NCBI RefSeq assembly: GCF_000208865.1
Contig: NC_018396.1
Location: 6,566,514 to 6,630,513, forward strand
Direction of reading: 5' to 3'
Source: Neospora caninum Liverpool
Lineage: Eukaryota; Apicomplexa; Conoidasida; Eucoccidiorida; Sarcocystidae
DNA length: 64,000 nt
In this document: piece after piece, positions 1 through 10,859 of the stretch
How the letters are laid out: each line of letters starts with the position of its first letter
Position numbering within the stretch: position 1 is the first letter of the stretch
The notes under the pieces: model-generated
Seen by the model: only the letters and a program-made list of their open reading frames with translations
Told to the model about the DNA's origin: nothing
The model's database searches: none
Position numbers and translations under genes: made by a program

Positions 1-493
1 CCAAGCGCGGTACTGCGATCTGAAAACAAGGCGAAAAGCGCAACTCTCTCCCGTTAGCGACGCCTTCTCACGCCTCCGTCTTAAACGGCAAAAGACGCCC
101 TCATGTCCATACACAACTGTGCATATATATATATATATATACATACATATATGCATATTTACATATATAGGTCTGTGTAAATCAAGAAGGGTTCTGCGAG
201 AAACATGAAAAAAGAACCGATGTTTCCACTTTGTTCCCAAGTTTGGCGTCCAGATGTGTAGGCTTTGTTCTTGCATCGGCAAACGCACAACTCCACCGAC
301 ACACATCCCCCCTTTTCTACAGTCAAGTATAACTATATTTGTACATAGAGACGGATGTAAATAAGTGAAGCATCTGCTCCAGAATCTCCAGATATATATG
401 GCTTCAGCCATAGAGATCTACGCGGCGAGAGTTTAAATAGACACACTCCGCGGGAGACACATGAACATAAAGAACCAGCGGCAATACACATAA
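1..493. other. Left-edge non-coding stretch
   Basis: AT-rich for this window. It carries a short (TA)n tract near 123-140 and another near 499-514. I see no convincing coding frame. It could be the 3' flank of the short minus-strand frame at 494-727. Confidence 0.5.
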
Positions 494-727
494 TCAACAT
501 ATATATATATATATGCGGCTCGGTGGAGAGACGTGCGGATCGATGTTTGGTGGGAGTTTGACGCACGCGCGGGAGATCTGTGCAAACTGGTTGTTCGTCC
601 AGTCGAGCGCGCTTCGGTAGACTTCAGTCGCGGATTTTCCTTCCATTTTTTTCCACGTTCGCGTCCACTGAACGGGGTTGATGGCGCGCCCGGCCATCGC
701 GATGTACTGCTGGAAGTGGAACCCCAT
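494..727 (-). CDS. Short hypothetical protein or C-terminal exon
   Basis: A 77-residue reading frame starts at an ATG (complement of 725-727) and stops at 494-496. The first two thirds read like real protein, with aromatic- and Gln-rich helical stretches such as 'FHFQQYIAMAG' and 'ALDWTNNQFAQ'. The last residues (about 'RIYIYIC') run into a (TA)n tract, so the true C-terminus is doubtful. A ctag acceptor lies just upstream of the ATG, so this may be the last exon of a longer minus-strand gene. I found no upstream exon in 740-4300 that I could defend. I see no signal peptide or membrane segment and do not recognise the family. It could also be a chance frame. Confidence 0.35.
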   Translation of the reverse strand: MGFHFQQYIAMAGRAINPVQWTRTWKKMEGKSATEVYRSALDWTNNQFAQISRACVKLPPNIDPHVSPPSRIYIYIC

Positions 728-739
728 CTCGGCTAGCGA

Positions 740-3700
740 GAACGGAAGGAGAAAGACCCGCAGAAGAACGCAGAAAGAGAGAGACGAGAAAGCGTCGAAA
801 AAAAGGAGCGAGGAAAAGGACAACCGAGAACGGAGAGGCGGCGTGGCAACGACAGCGAGAAACAGAGAGAGTATAGGTGGAGATGAATGGGGAGATAAAG
901 AAAAAGATTAAGGGGGAGATCAAGGGGGAGATCAAGGGAGAGATTAAAAGGGAGAGAACAAGAGAGAACGGACGGAGTGTGTGCGGAGATGGCTGACTGG
1001 AATCGGCGACGCGTTTTTCGATTCGCTTTCACGTGTTGCCAGTTGCACACAAGTGAAAATCTGTTGCTTTCTTGAAGAGAGACAGGAAGCCACAAACGAG
1101 CAAAGTGGAGTTAGAATCGAAGGCGAACGGACAGGGACGGCTCCCCAGACGTCAGGCGCGTCTGAGGCAAAGCGAAAAGCGCAAAAAGACCGAGCCCGCG
1201 GGATTCTGTCCAGGAGTGCCGCGACGCGGAAGAGGACGGTCACAGAAGAAGAGAAAACAACAACAGGGAGAAAGTGAAGAGGCCACGTTCTCTTTTCACC
1301 ACGTGCATTCGCCCGAACGCGGTTAAGAAAATCGCAAGCGATTCACGCCGCGCACTTTCGAGACAAGCAGCGGGTCTGTGTGTGATCCCACCGACTCTTC
1401 TTTAAGGCGGAAGGATGCACAAAGGCCGAGGGTTTTTACGAGAAACCTTGCTTTGGAAGAGAGAAAGCGCAGCCCTCGTGTCTTGCGTCGTGAAGAGGAG
1501 AGGAAACGGGAGAAGGCGGGGGACACGAGGCTTCTTTTTGAAGCGGAGGGACGCAGCAAGAATGTTCCGCTCGGTCTCTCTCGCGCCCTCTTCTTGCCTT
1601 TGCTGATGTTGAACGGCGACAGTGCATGCAAGGCCCTTTTTACGCGCTAACTTTGCGAACTTTTCAAATTACCGCGTGCCTGCGAAACACATCGAGAGAA
1701 GCGAAAGAAGGGAGACGCCGGCGTTAAGAAGCCGCGAGAGCTGGGGAAAAGTTGCAAGTCCTCACTGAGCGTCAATCCCGACGCAGTTTCTTCCTTTTTC
1801 CATCATACTCGCCTTTCCCTTCTCTCTTACGAGACCACCGTTTCAAGTGTATCTGCACAGGGAAACCAGGCTCGGTGTCGCGAAACGGCGAGGCAGCTTC
1901 GTCTTCCTCTCCTCCTCTCTTTCTCTTTCATCTCTCTCTTCTTGTTTCCTTTTTCTTCTTTCCGCTCTGGTTTGATGTCCTTTTCTCCTTTCTGTGGAGG
2001 CCGCAAACGCCGACGTGTCTCGCTGCGGGCGCGCGCGGTCGAGTGCTCGAGTCTGTCGACGCTCAGAAGAGACAGAGAACAAGAGGAAAGAACCGGGAGA
2101 GAGGAGAGCGAGGGCGACACAACGCGCAGGTTCTTTTTGGAGAAGTTTTCGAGGCCCAGGGAGGAGAGAGCCCGCGATCAGGGAGGAATCAGCTTTTAGC
2201 AGAGCTTTGTCCGTCGCTTCTGGAGACAAAACGACACTTCCGCAAAGAGCGGTTGCCTGCTCCTAACCTCAGGTCTTTTTGGGGAAGTTTTCCCTTTTTC
2301 CAATGTTGACTCCTGGAATCATGAGAGACGAACTCTCTCTTCGTGGACGGCCCTTTTGAAGATTCCAAGGTGTCTCCCTCGTTCGCTCTTCTCATCCATT
2401 TCGTCTTTTCCCTCTTCCTCTGTTGGCCCTTGACTCCTTTTCTTCTTCTTTTCCCTCTACTTTTGTTTCCGTTTTTTCAGTTTCCTGTCCCCTCTTTTCT
2501 TGCGTGCCTCTCTCTTTTTCCTTCGTTGATTTTCGTTTTTCCTTGAAAGATGGCGACACGTGACGTGCGAGGCTGTGAAGGCCTGCGGCGGTGTCTCTAA
2601 CGCTCGCGCGCCGAGGCACGAGATCGGCCCTCAGCGTCTACAAATGCGAAAGCGGAAATGCCTCGAAGCAGAGGAAAAGAGAGAGGAAAAGGGAGAGGAG
2701 AGCGAAGAGAAAGAGAGAGGAAAAGGGAGAGGAAGAGGGAGTGTGGGCCTAAGTACTGGTGATTGTGGGGCGCGGGTTCCTGTCCGTCCACAGCCGTGCG
2801 CTAGACTGGTTACGAGCGAACAAGCGCTTTTCGCGGAGAGGAGAGGATGTTTTCGCCCGCAGAGAAAAGAAACGAGAGTCTGTTCCCAATGGAGGAAGAG
2901 ACAAGGCGCCGCAGCGGTGGCGACCGTGGATTCCTGTCCCCAGAAATCTTCAACATGGACATGTCAACTTGAAAGCGTAATGTCTCGGGTGATGCGTCTT
3001 TGCATGTCCTCCACGTTCTACAGTTCATTGGCACGTCGGTGTGTGCTATCTGCACGGCCGCAATCCCCTTCGCGCTTCAACTGAAGAAAGAGGCGAGCTG
3101 CCAGAAAACGTTCGTGTCTGCGCATCGGTCGCGCTTTCAACGGATCCTGCGATTCTGCGGTCCTCAACGGTTCACTCGGTCTCCGGTTCGCCCCTCAAAA
3201 CGAACGCAGTATATTTTTGTTTGGGTTCTTCTTTCCACGTTTTTCTCGGTCGCCGCCCCCACGAGGAGGAGCGCGAAGCAGAGACGCACGGAGAAGGCGC
3301 GCCTTCGTGTGGGGTGTCCTGGTCTCTGGCCCTCACGGCTGGCCGCCCTAACTCGCTCCCAGGTTCTCTCTCTTTTCGCATGTGTCGGGGCTCGGAAGAG
3401 AAGCGCATTTGCGATTCCGCGGCCGTGGACAATGCCTTGTTTCCTCTCTTCTCGTCATTCTTCCTGATGTGACGGAAAGAAGAAAAGCTGACGAGAAAAA
3501 CGGAGACTCCCATCGTGGCTGTTCGATACTCACCTTGCTCTCCGTTCTTTCCCCTTCGTCCCCTCCCGTTTTCCCGCTTCCTTTCGTCGTTTCTTGTCTC
3601 GGCTTCTTCTCGTTCTTGTCTCTCTTTGGTTTTTCTTCCGCGCCGCGCGTGTCGCCGTGTCTAGGCGCGTTTTCCCGCGGCCTTTCAGGTAGGAAGGTCC

Positions 3701-4341
3701 AAGCAGGAGTCCGCTCGTTGGCGGGCGAAGCGTTCGTCGTCTTTTTTGTCGCGATCTTTTTTCTTCTCCAAAGTGGCAGCCCCACGGGTGGACGCCTTTC
3801 TGCTCCGTACCCCGCAGCAGGGAAGTGCTCATCTTTCCTCGCCTTTCCTCTCGCGCAGTCCCTTTTCGCGCGTTTCTCTTTTCCGTCGGCTGTCTCGCGT
3901 ATCTTGTCAATCGGCCCGAGGACCGCCAGGCAACGAAGAACACAGCTGACTCCCACGGCTTTTATATGACCCTTCTCTTTTCGCCCGTCTTTCTTCGTTT
4001 TCGCTTTTTCGTTTTGTCTCTTTCCTGGAGGGTCGGCAGACGCGGGCTGTCCCGCAGCCTCTGGAGGGCCCGTCGGCGGGGCAACGCCCAAGGGAGAAGA
4101 AGGACGAGAAGAGAGACGGAGACAAAGGAGACACTCCAAGAGAGACGTATAAAGCGGCGCACATAACGACACTGAACGCGAGACAGGAGGGCCGAAAGGG
4201 CGTTTGACGAGGCGGCGAGAGCAGAGAGAGAAGGGGAAGCAGGTGGTGACAAGGATGGAGGCGATCGATGCGACAGCAAAGACGTGTCGGTCCTCTGGAG
4301 CTCGAGCCTGACTTTCTGGTTCTTTTGCGTCTCTGTCCGAA
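740..4341. other. Spacer and 5' leader rich in purine/pyrimidine runs
   Basis: Long GA- and CT-rich blocks give many spurious open frames on both strands, none with a recognisable motif. Near 907-960 there is a short imperfect repeat of an 'aagggggagatc' type unit. The right-hand part is the likely promoter and 5' leader of the F-box gene that starts at 4342. No gene is supported here, although upstream exons of the minus-strand segment at 494-727 could be hidden in it. Confidence 0.5.
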
Positions 4342-7300
4342 ATGGATCGCGTTCCTGCCTCTTCGTCTCCAGGCTGCGACGGGTCTGACGCAGGTACGTC
4401 GCTGTCGGACTCTCCGTTTTCTGCGCCTCGGTCGCCGGCCCTCCTCGCTGCATGCGCCCGCGAGTCCCCCACCGCGGCGTCAGGTGTTTCGACACTCCCT
4501 CGGGGCGACGTTTACCTTCTGCCTCTGGCGCAGCCCCCGCCTCTCTGGTCTCCGCCGTCGTGTCCCCTCCCGGTCAACCATGTTGTCGCGTCGTCCTCCC
4601 TTTCTTCTTCACCTCTTCCGCCCTCTCTCTCTTCCGCATCTTCGCCGTCCTCTTCGTTCCCTCCGTCAGCTCCACTCTCTGACGAGTCGCTTCCGTCGCG
4701 CGCGGCCGCTCTCGCTCCAGCTCGGCCCTGTCTCTGCGCGCCCCAACTGTCTCTGGTGTCTCTGCTGGAGGCGCAGGAGCCCGGCGCGTGCGGGCGGCGG
4801 CTGCTGGAGTGTCTGACGCTGAACGACTTGGCGCGTCTCCGCGGCGTCTGCCGCCAGCTGAAGAGCCTCGTGGAGAAGAGGGAGTCGCTCTCCGTGTGCG
4901 GCGCCGTCGTGCTGAAGAGACGCTGGTGGAGTAGCTGGTCGTCCACGGCGGGCTCCGCGTCGAAACTCGCCTGCCTCCCTTTCTGGCGGGGAGTCATCGC
5001 CTCGCACGCAGACCTCCGCGACGTCGTGTGCCACATGGAAGGGGCGCAGGCGATGTCCGACGTGAAGGCTGTCTCCGAACTGATCTTCCGAAACAGCCGC
5101 TCTCTCCGGAACTGCGAAATCCACACGGACCCCTTCCCCGACCCAATGCATCGCGGCGGACCTTCCTCCTCGTCCGCGTTCCGCCTTCTCCCCTCGCCCC
5201 CCGCCGGCGAGGAAGGCCTCGAAGCCTTCTTCTTCCCGCGCCTCGAGCGCCTCGTCCTCTCGGGCACGTGGAGCGTCTACTGGCTCGTCGCGCTCACTGC
5301 GCCTCACACGGCGCACGCGCAGGCGCCGCGCCTCAGCGCATGCACCACCCTCGAGCTCGTGGTCTCGGACCCTGCGGTCGCCCTCAATTTCGGGTGCGGC
5401 GAGAAGAAGGATTCGTCGACGTCCTCGGGGGCGCATTTTGGCGTACCCGCTTCCGCCTTTGCCCGACAGCGAACGAGCCTCCACCACGGCGGCCCGAACC
5501 CTCGGGAGGGGGTGCCCGGCCAGCTGAGAAGCCCCGAGGGAAATCCCCATGCAGTGGGCGTGTGTGAGGCGAGTGCAGGGGCGGATCGGCTTCCAGGCGG
5601 CGCCGCGCGCATGCGCTTCCCGGGTGGACACACAGTCGAGGCGAGTCGAACTGAGGGCGGGCACAGAGTGCCTGGACTCGGCGCCGAGTCAGCCTGTTCA
5701 GCGCTTCCTGGACAGGAGGGAGGTGACCCTCGCGGGGAGGGACGAAGAGAAATCGCCGAGAGACGCCAAGACCGCACGACCTTCGTGTCGCAGTGGCAGG
5801 GCCATCCGAGTCCTGGGCCTTACCACGCGGGACTGCCTCCCTCGATGGCTGCAAGGGACCAAGCCGATGCTCCCGCGTTCTCGTCTTTCCCGGCTTCCTG
5901 TCCGTCCTTTTCGTCTTCCTCTCCGTCGGCCTCCTCTTCTTTCTCGTCTTTCTCTCCTTCCTCTCCTTCCTCTTCCTCTTCCTTCTCTTCTTCCTCTCCG
6001 TCGGCTTCCTCTTCTTTCTCTTCTTCCTCTCCTTCGTTTGCTGCTTCCTCCTCCCCCTCGCTTTCGTCCTCCTCTCCGGGCGCGTCTGCGCCGTCTTCGC
6101 TGGGTTCTTCTATCCCTCACATCGTTGTCTCTCCGTCGCAGCCTTTTGACTGGCTCCTGTACGCCGACAGCATTTTTGCGGCGCTTCCGAATCTGGAGAG
6201 GCTGGTCCTCGACGTGAGGGGCGGAGGCAGCGCGTTGCTTCTCCCTCCGTCGCACCCTCTCGCAGCGGATGACTCGCCGGTGGCTGCGCTTCTCGGCACT
6301 CTTCAGCACCCCGCTGGCTCTGACCCCTCGCCGCACCAAGCTCTCGAGTCGGGAGGCCGCATCTCCCGTGCGGTAACGTCTCCTTCTTCCCTGTCTCCGT
6401 CCGTTTCTCCTTCACTTTCTCCTTCTCTTCCTTCTCTCTCTTCTCTCCCTTCTCTGCAGTCTCTTTCTTCTCTGCCGTCCTGTCCTTCGCCTCCCTGCCC
6501 GTCTTTGGGGCGCGGATCGGAAGCACACGGCAGTCCCCGCGGGGCGTCTCACCCCGCGACGCCCCGCGGGGACTCGCCGCGCCAGAGCCGCGTCCGAGAC
6601 GGCGACGCCTCCGTCAGCTTTTTCTCGACCCAGCCGGGTGCGTGCACCCGAAACGCATGCAGTGGCGGCGGCCAGCTGGGCGTGGCGATTCTGTGGTGGC
6701 GACTCGTGCTGCGGCGCTGCCGGAACCTCCACGAGGTTGTCGTCGCTGCCGACGATGCGGACCTTTTCTACGCCTTTGAGGTAGCGCGCAACTTGGAGAC
6801 GCAGGCGCACCAAGACGCGCTAAACTCCCAAAAAACCAACGAAGAAGACCGCAAAGACAGGGACGGAGACACAGGAGAGGCCAGAGAGGAGGGTGAATGG
6901 AAGCGAAGACGCCCGATGGAGAGGCGTGGCGAGGGCGGGGACTGTGCGGCGTCACGGGGAGACGACAGGGCAGAAAACAAGACAGTGGAGACACGTGGAG
7001 AGACAGTCGAGACACGTGGAGAGACACGTGGAGGGACACGTGGAGAGACAGTGGGGACACGTGGAGAGATCGGCACGGCTGCGGTGGAGATCTCTGGAGC
7101 AGCACCGGCGGGGATAGGTGGGGCGGGGATCGTCGTGGAGAGGGCGGGGATCGTCGTGGAGAGGGCGGGGAGTCGGCTGCGAAGACGCGAGGGAGAACGC
7201 GAGGAGACACCGGGGGCAGCGTCCGAAAGCGATGGTCTTGCGCCTCCAGGAGACGCACAGGTTTCGTCGGTCTTGGGGATTTCTTTGGCGACTGCTGACA

Positions 7301-9777
7301 AGGTCGAAGCGCTGCGAAAGAGGAGAAGAAGCTGGGTGGACTCGGCCGAGAGTGGGACGGAGACGGAAGCATCCCGGCTGGCAGACAGGCGCTGTCTCGC
7401 CCTCGCACGCGTCACGGCTGTGGGTCCAGGCGCCGGTTTCTCGTCGCTCTCCTCGGTGTGCTGTCTCCTGGACGACGAGGCGCTGGTTTCCAACTGTCTC
7501 CTCGACGTCGCAGAGAGCGCCCACGCTACGGAGCGCGTCTCCTTCGACTTCGCGTGTGGGATCCGGCTCTCGGCGCGGCTCCTCGGTGTCGATACACTCG
7601 CCGAGATGGTACAGAAACTGCTCCTGCTGTCCTCGGGACGGGCTGGCGACGCTGCGGAGACCGGGCGGAGTCTCGAGGCGAGCGGCGAGAGAAGCGCCGC
7701 AGGCGGGGGAGGTTCGCGAGAGGCAAGCGACGAGACGCAGCGGTTCTTCCTGCCGATTTTCCTCTCGAGCGACGGCGGCGAGGCGTCCCTCGACGGCGCT
7801 GACGAAGAGACAGATTTGTGCACCATTCGGAATGGCCTCTTCCCCCGCCGCAGCTGGGTCCGCCGACTTGCCCTCGACAGCTGCTCGTACACCGTCACGG
7901 TTGCGAATCACCCGGGCCAGGAGCGCTGCAGTCGGGTGTACCTCCACTGGCTGTGTCGGCCGCACGCTATTCGAAAGCAGGAATCTTGCCACGTGAGCAA
8001 ATCGCAGGTGGCCTCTTCAGCGCACTCTCTTCCGTTCCACGCATCCTCAGAGGGCCGAGCCCGGAGACGACCAGAAGAACACGTGCCTGCCGACTCTCAG
8101 CTGTCAAGCGCCGCTTCGCTTCCCGAACGCAGCCGCGCGCACTCGCCTCTTCCTGCCTTATCGAGGCCTCTTCCGCACGCTCTTTCTGCGCCTTCTCCGC
8201 GTCCACTCTCTTCTCTCTCTTGTTCCTCTTCTTCCGGTTGCCACAGTCTTTCTTCGGAGTTTTCTCTGCTGCTGCCTTCTGTCCAGTTTCTGGCGCCAGG
8301 CGGGCGTCGCGCACGCGCAGCTGTTCAGGCCGAGTTGCTGCCTGTGCTGCGGTTGCTGGTCTCGTCGCCGGAGCTCCAGGCTGGTGCCCAAGCCGCCCGA
8401 AGCGCGGAGCGGGGCGAGCGGGCCTGTGGCGCGAAGCCCGACGGAGACGCGCGGCCGGGGCCGGTGAAGTCGGAGACAGAGGACCCGAGCAACTCGGTGG
8501 CTGAGAGTTGGAACGGGTTTGACTCCGGCGCGCCCCGCGGCGCAGAAGACTCGGCTTGGAGCGAGAAAAGAGCAGAGGAAAGGCTGCGGGGGGCGTCGCC
8601 CGTGCACCCACAAAGTGAAGCCGCGCAGGAAGTCGCACGCCTCTCGCTGCTCAACGGCGCAGATTACGACCACGCTGTCAGCCTCCTCAATTCGGCCTCA
8701 GGGCCGCCATCGGTTTTTTCCCGTGCGGTCCCTTCACCCTCTTCCTGCGATGCTTCCTCTGTCCTCTCCTCCTTTCTCTCCCGTGCAGATTCCACCTCGC
8801 ACCCTGCCTTCTCTCATGCCTCTTCCTTATCGCATTCCTCTTCCTCGTCTTCCGCGTCTTTCTCTTCGTCCTCTTTGTCTCGGTCTTTGCTGCCGTTGGG
8901 TTTTGTGCTCGGTGCGTGCCCCGCGGGGGGGTGTTTTACTCGGCCCTGGGACGTGGAGAGAGAAGCGCTGGTCCTGATTTGTTTGGACGCGGTCCTCCGC
9001 GAAAGTTGGCGCGGCGTGGAAATCTACTTCCGGCTGTCTCCGCTCGACGGGGCGCTTGAGTGTCGAGGCCGGAACCTCCTGCGGTGCCTGACGAGGCTGC
9101 GCATGCAAGGCCCAGTTTCACCCGCGCAGAGGCGACAGACAGAGACCGAAACGCTGTCCAACCACGAAGCGTGGGCAACGCCCAAAACTCCCAACCTTCT
9201 CGAGACAGAGACAGGTTCGCACCTCGACGGGAACCGCGAGTCCTCGAAACTCGCGATGCAGGCTGAATCGGAGGGGAGTCACAAGGTGCCGAGTGGGGAA
9301 AGACAGGACACCGCGGCGAGAGCGGCACAGGACAGGACTTTGGACGTGTCGCGGTTTGACCACTGGCGCTGTCTCTCGTTTTCCGACTCGTCCTCGCTTC
9401 TTCCTTCTGCCACAGTTCTGGGCCCGCAGGCGAGTGCGCCGCACCTGGTCCCGCCGTCGCTTCTTCTTCTCCGAATCGCCATCGGGCCGGAAGTGCCCGG
9501 GGAGAACGTGATTGGCGGCGAGCGCAGGGAAGAGCGACGGTTTCGAGACGACTTGCTGGCCTTCCTCGGAGCGTACAGCGATTCGCTGCGCTTCGTCGAA
9601 GTCGAGGCGACGCACCATCGCCTGCGGGAAGAAGATCCGCGCCTCGTGGCGCTCCACTGGCCTCTCGCACTGCAGCGGGCGCATGCGGCGCTCCTCGACG
9701 CAGGTTTCCGCGTTCGGGGCGTCTTCAAAGGCGCCACGCCCAGAGACTTCATCCGTCTCTATGAACGGGCCGAATAA
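4342..9777 (+). CDS. F-box / leucine-rich-repeat-like protein, single exon
   Basis: One uninterrupted frame of 1,811 codons runs from an ATG in good apicomplexan context (gaaATGG) to TAA at 9775-9777. Residues ~150-195 hold an F-box-like helix set, 'LLECLTLNDLARLRGVCRQL'. Further on are isolated leucine-rich-repeat-like segments: 'FPRLERLVLSG' (~295), 'ALPNLERLVLDV' (~612), 'CRNLHEVVVA' (~790) and 'LLRCLTRLRM' (~1565). This is the order found in FBXL-type SCF substrate receptors, where the F-box binds SKP1 and the LRRs bind substrate. Between them lie long Ser-, Gly- and charge-rich inserts, including Ser-rich stretches at ~510-590 and short tandem repeats at ~880-945. There is no signal peptide or membrane segment. 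The SCF role is inferred from family resemblance. The reading frame itself is well supported. Confidence 0.75.
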   Translation: MDRVPASSSPGCDGSDAGTSLSDSPFSAPRSPALLAACARESPTAASGVSTLPRGDVYLLPLAQPPPLWSPPSCPLPVNHVVASSSLSSSPLPPSLSSASSPSSSFPPSAPLSDESLPSRAAALAPARPCLCAPQLSLVSLLEAQEPGACGRRLLECLTLNDLARLRGVCRQLKSLVEKRESLSVCGAVVLKRRWWSSWSSTAGSASKLACLPFWRGVIASHADLRDVVCHMEGAQAMSDVKAVSELIFRNSRSLRNCEIHTDPFPDPMHRGGPSSSSAFRLLPSPPAGEEGLEAFFFPRLERLVLSGTWSVYWLVALTAPHTAHAQAPRLSACTTLELVVSDPAVALNFGCGEKKDSSTSSGAHFGVPASAFARQRTSLHHGGPNPREGVPGQLRSPEGNPHAVGVCEASAGADRLPGGAARMRFPGGHTVEASRTEGGHRVPGLGAESACSALPGQEGGDPRGEGRREIAERRQDRTTFVSQWQGHPSPGPYHAGLPPSMAARDQADAPAFSSFPASCPSFSSSSPSASSSFSSFSPSSPSSSSSFSSSSPSASSSFSSSSPSFAASSSPSLSSSSPGASAPSSLGSSIPHIVVSPSQPFDWLLYADSIFAALPNLERLVLDVRGGGSALLLPPSHPLAADDSPVAALLGTLQHPAGSDPSPHQALESGGRISRAVTSPSSLSPSVSPSLSPSLPSLSSLPSLQSLSSLPSCPSPPCPSLGRGSEAHGSPRGASHPATPRGDSPRQSRVRDGDASVSFFSTQPGACTRNACSGGGQLGVAILWWRLVLRRCRNLHEVVVAADDADLFYAFEVARNLETQAHQDALNSQKTNEEDRKDRDGDTGEAREEGEWKRRRPMERRGEGGDCAASRGDDRAENKTVETRGETVETRGETRGGTRGETVGTRGEIGTAAVEISGAAPAGIGGAGIVVERAGIVVERAGSRLRRREGEREETPGAASESDGLAPPGDAQVSSVLGISLATADKVEALRKRRRSWVDSAESGTETEASRLADRRCLALARVTAVGPGAGFSSLSSVCCLLDDEALVSNCLLDVAESAHATERVSFDFACGIRLSARLLGVDTLAEMVQKLLLLSSGRAGDAAETGRSLEASGERSAAGGGGSREASDETQRFFLPIFLSSDGGEASLDGADEETDLCTIRNGLFPRRSWVRRLALDSCSYTVTVANHPGQERCSRVYLHWLCRPHAIRKQESCHVSKSQVASSAHSLPFHASSEGRARRRPEEHVPADSQLSSAASLPERSRAHSPLPALSRPLPHALSAPSPRPLSSLSCSSSSGCHSLSSEFSLLLPSVQFLAPGGRRARAAVQAELLPVLRLLVSSPELQAGAQAARSAERGERACGAKPDGDARPGPVKSETEDPSNSVAESWNGFDSGAPRGAEDSAWSEKRAEERLRGASPVHPQSEAAQEVARLSLLNGADYDHAVSLLNSASGPPSVFSRAVPSPSSCDASSVLSSFLSRADSTSHPAFSHASSLSHSSSSSSASFSSSSLSRSLLPLGFVLGACPAGGCFTRPWDVEREALVLICLDAVLRESWRGVEIYFRLSPLDGALECRGRNLLRCLTRLRMQGPVSPAQRRQTETETLSNHEAWATPKTPNLLETETGSHLDGNRESSKLAMQAESEGSHKVPSGERQDTAARAAQDRTLDVSRFDHWRCLSFSDSSSLLPSATVLGPQASAPHLVPPSLLLLRIAIGPEVPGENVIGGERREERRFRDDLLAFLGAYSDSLRFVEVEATHHRLREEDPRLVALHWPLALQRAHAALLDAGFRVRGVFKGATPRDFIRLYERAE
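6982..7169 (+). repeat. In-frame tandem repeats inside the F-box gene
   Basis: Two adjacent repeat blocks lie in the reading frame. At about 6982-7075 short 'gagacacgtgga' units encode repeated ETRGET-like peptides. At about 7122-7169 a 21-base unit appears twice and encodes 'AGIVVER' twice. Unit lengths are multiples of three, so copy-number change would keep the frame. Confidence 0.75.
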
Positions 9778-10818
9778 AGAGAAAGCGCCGTACGCTTCCC
9801 GGGTGGTTCCTAGGTTTGCGGTGGAGTGATCCGTGAGCGCTATGGCGTTCGCTTGCCGTTCTTGCGGCTCTTTTTTTCCTTTATCGGGACTGCGCCCCGG
9901 ACGGCGGCCGCAGCCAGGGGCGCTCCGCAAGGTCAGGCGCAGAGAGACACAGCCGCAGTGTGCCGTGCTCTGGTGAACGGGTGGGGGGAAAAGGACAGAA
10001 GAGAGAGGAAGAGGGAAACAGGGACAGGGAGAAAAGAGAGAGAAAGAGAGATGCTCGTCGACATCGCTGTCAAAGACGGTCGGTGACAAGGGAAGGGCGA
10101 AGCTGCTGGGGCGTTTGGGCCTTCGGACTGTGGCGAACAGAAAAGGCGAGAGGATATAGAATCCGAGCTGGCGTTTCACTGCGTATGCGACAAAAGGACA
10201 GCGAGGGAGAGGAGGCGATTCATTTTGCATGCGTTTTTTTTTATCTACGTATAAGATTGTGAGTGCATGCGGAGAGCAGCAGGGATAAACGCGAGAGAGA
10301 GTGGCATGCGTTGTTCGGAGAAGTGGGAACGTTTTTCTCGCCAGGTGATGTCACTCTTTCTTCAGTCTCTTCCGCTTCCGGCCGCCGCGGGAGTCTCTCA
10401 TGTCTTCTGCATGCAACGACCGTTTTGGCTGCTTGCGAAAAATTTTGTCTTTTTTTTCAATGCACCTGCACGGCTTCCTCGTGCGATCTTGGACCGGTCA
10501 TGAAACCGAAACAGTTTTGTTTTTTGGAAGCGCCGACTTTTCCGCCTCTGCGTTACGCGACCTCGAAGATCCCCGGGAGTCTCCTGGGTTTTCTCCACCG
10601 GTGGTGTTTTCCGAACCTGTCCAAGCAGCTGCGCCGACCCCCCTGTGTGTCTGTACACTCCGACTGCCGCGGCCTAGGCTCCTCAGAGGAAAAAATCGAA
10701 GCTTACCTTGACTGCGTTCACGCGCACCACTCGCCAGGAACAACCAGCGACCCCAACATGTGCTCTCAGTGCGTAGAAATACCTCTCCAAATATATCTCT
10801 AAACACAGACATCTCTAA

Positions 10819-10857
<39 letters not shown>

Positions 10858-10859
10858 TA
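10819..10859. repeat. (TA)n microsatellite
   Basis: Nearly pure TA dinucleotides with one TG interruption, in the spacer downstream of the F-box gene. Confidence 0.9.

Noticed and set aside
3348..4472. Long minus-strand frame (374 codons) over the F-box 5' leader
   Set aside because: Highly Arg/Glu-rich composition expected from reading a CT-rich leader in reverse. It overlaps the better supported F-box start and has no motif.
10515..10711. Plus-strand peptide 'VLFFGSADFSASALRDL', like the N-terminus of methionyl-tRNA formyltransferase
   Set aside because: No downstream exon with the family's HPSxLPRxRG motif or any continuation was found, the frame soon stops, and no good donor follows. 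Treated as chance.
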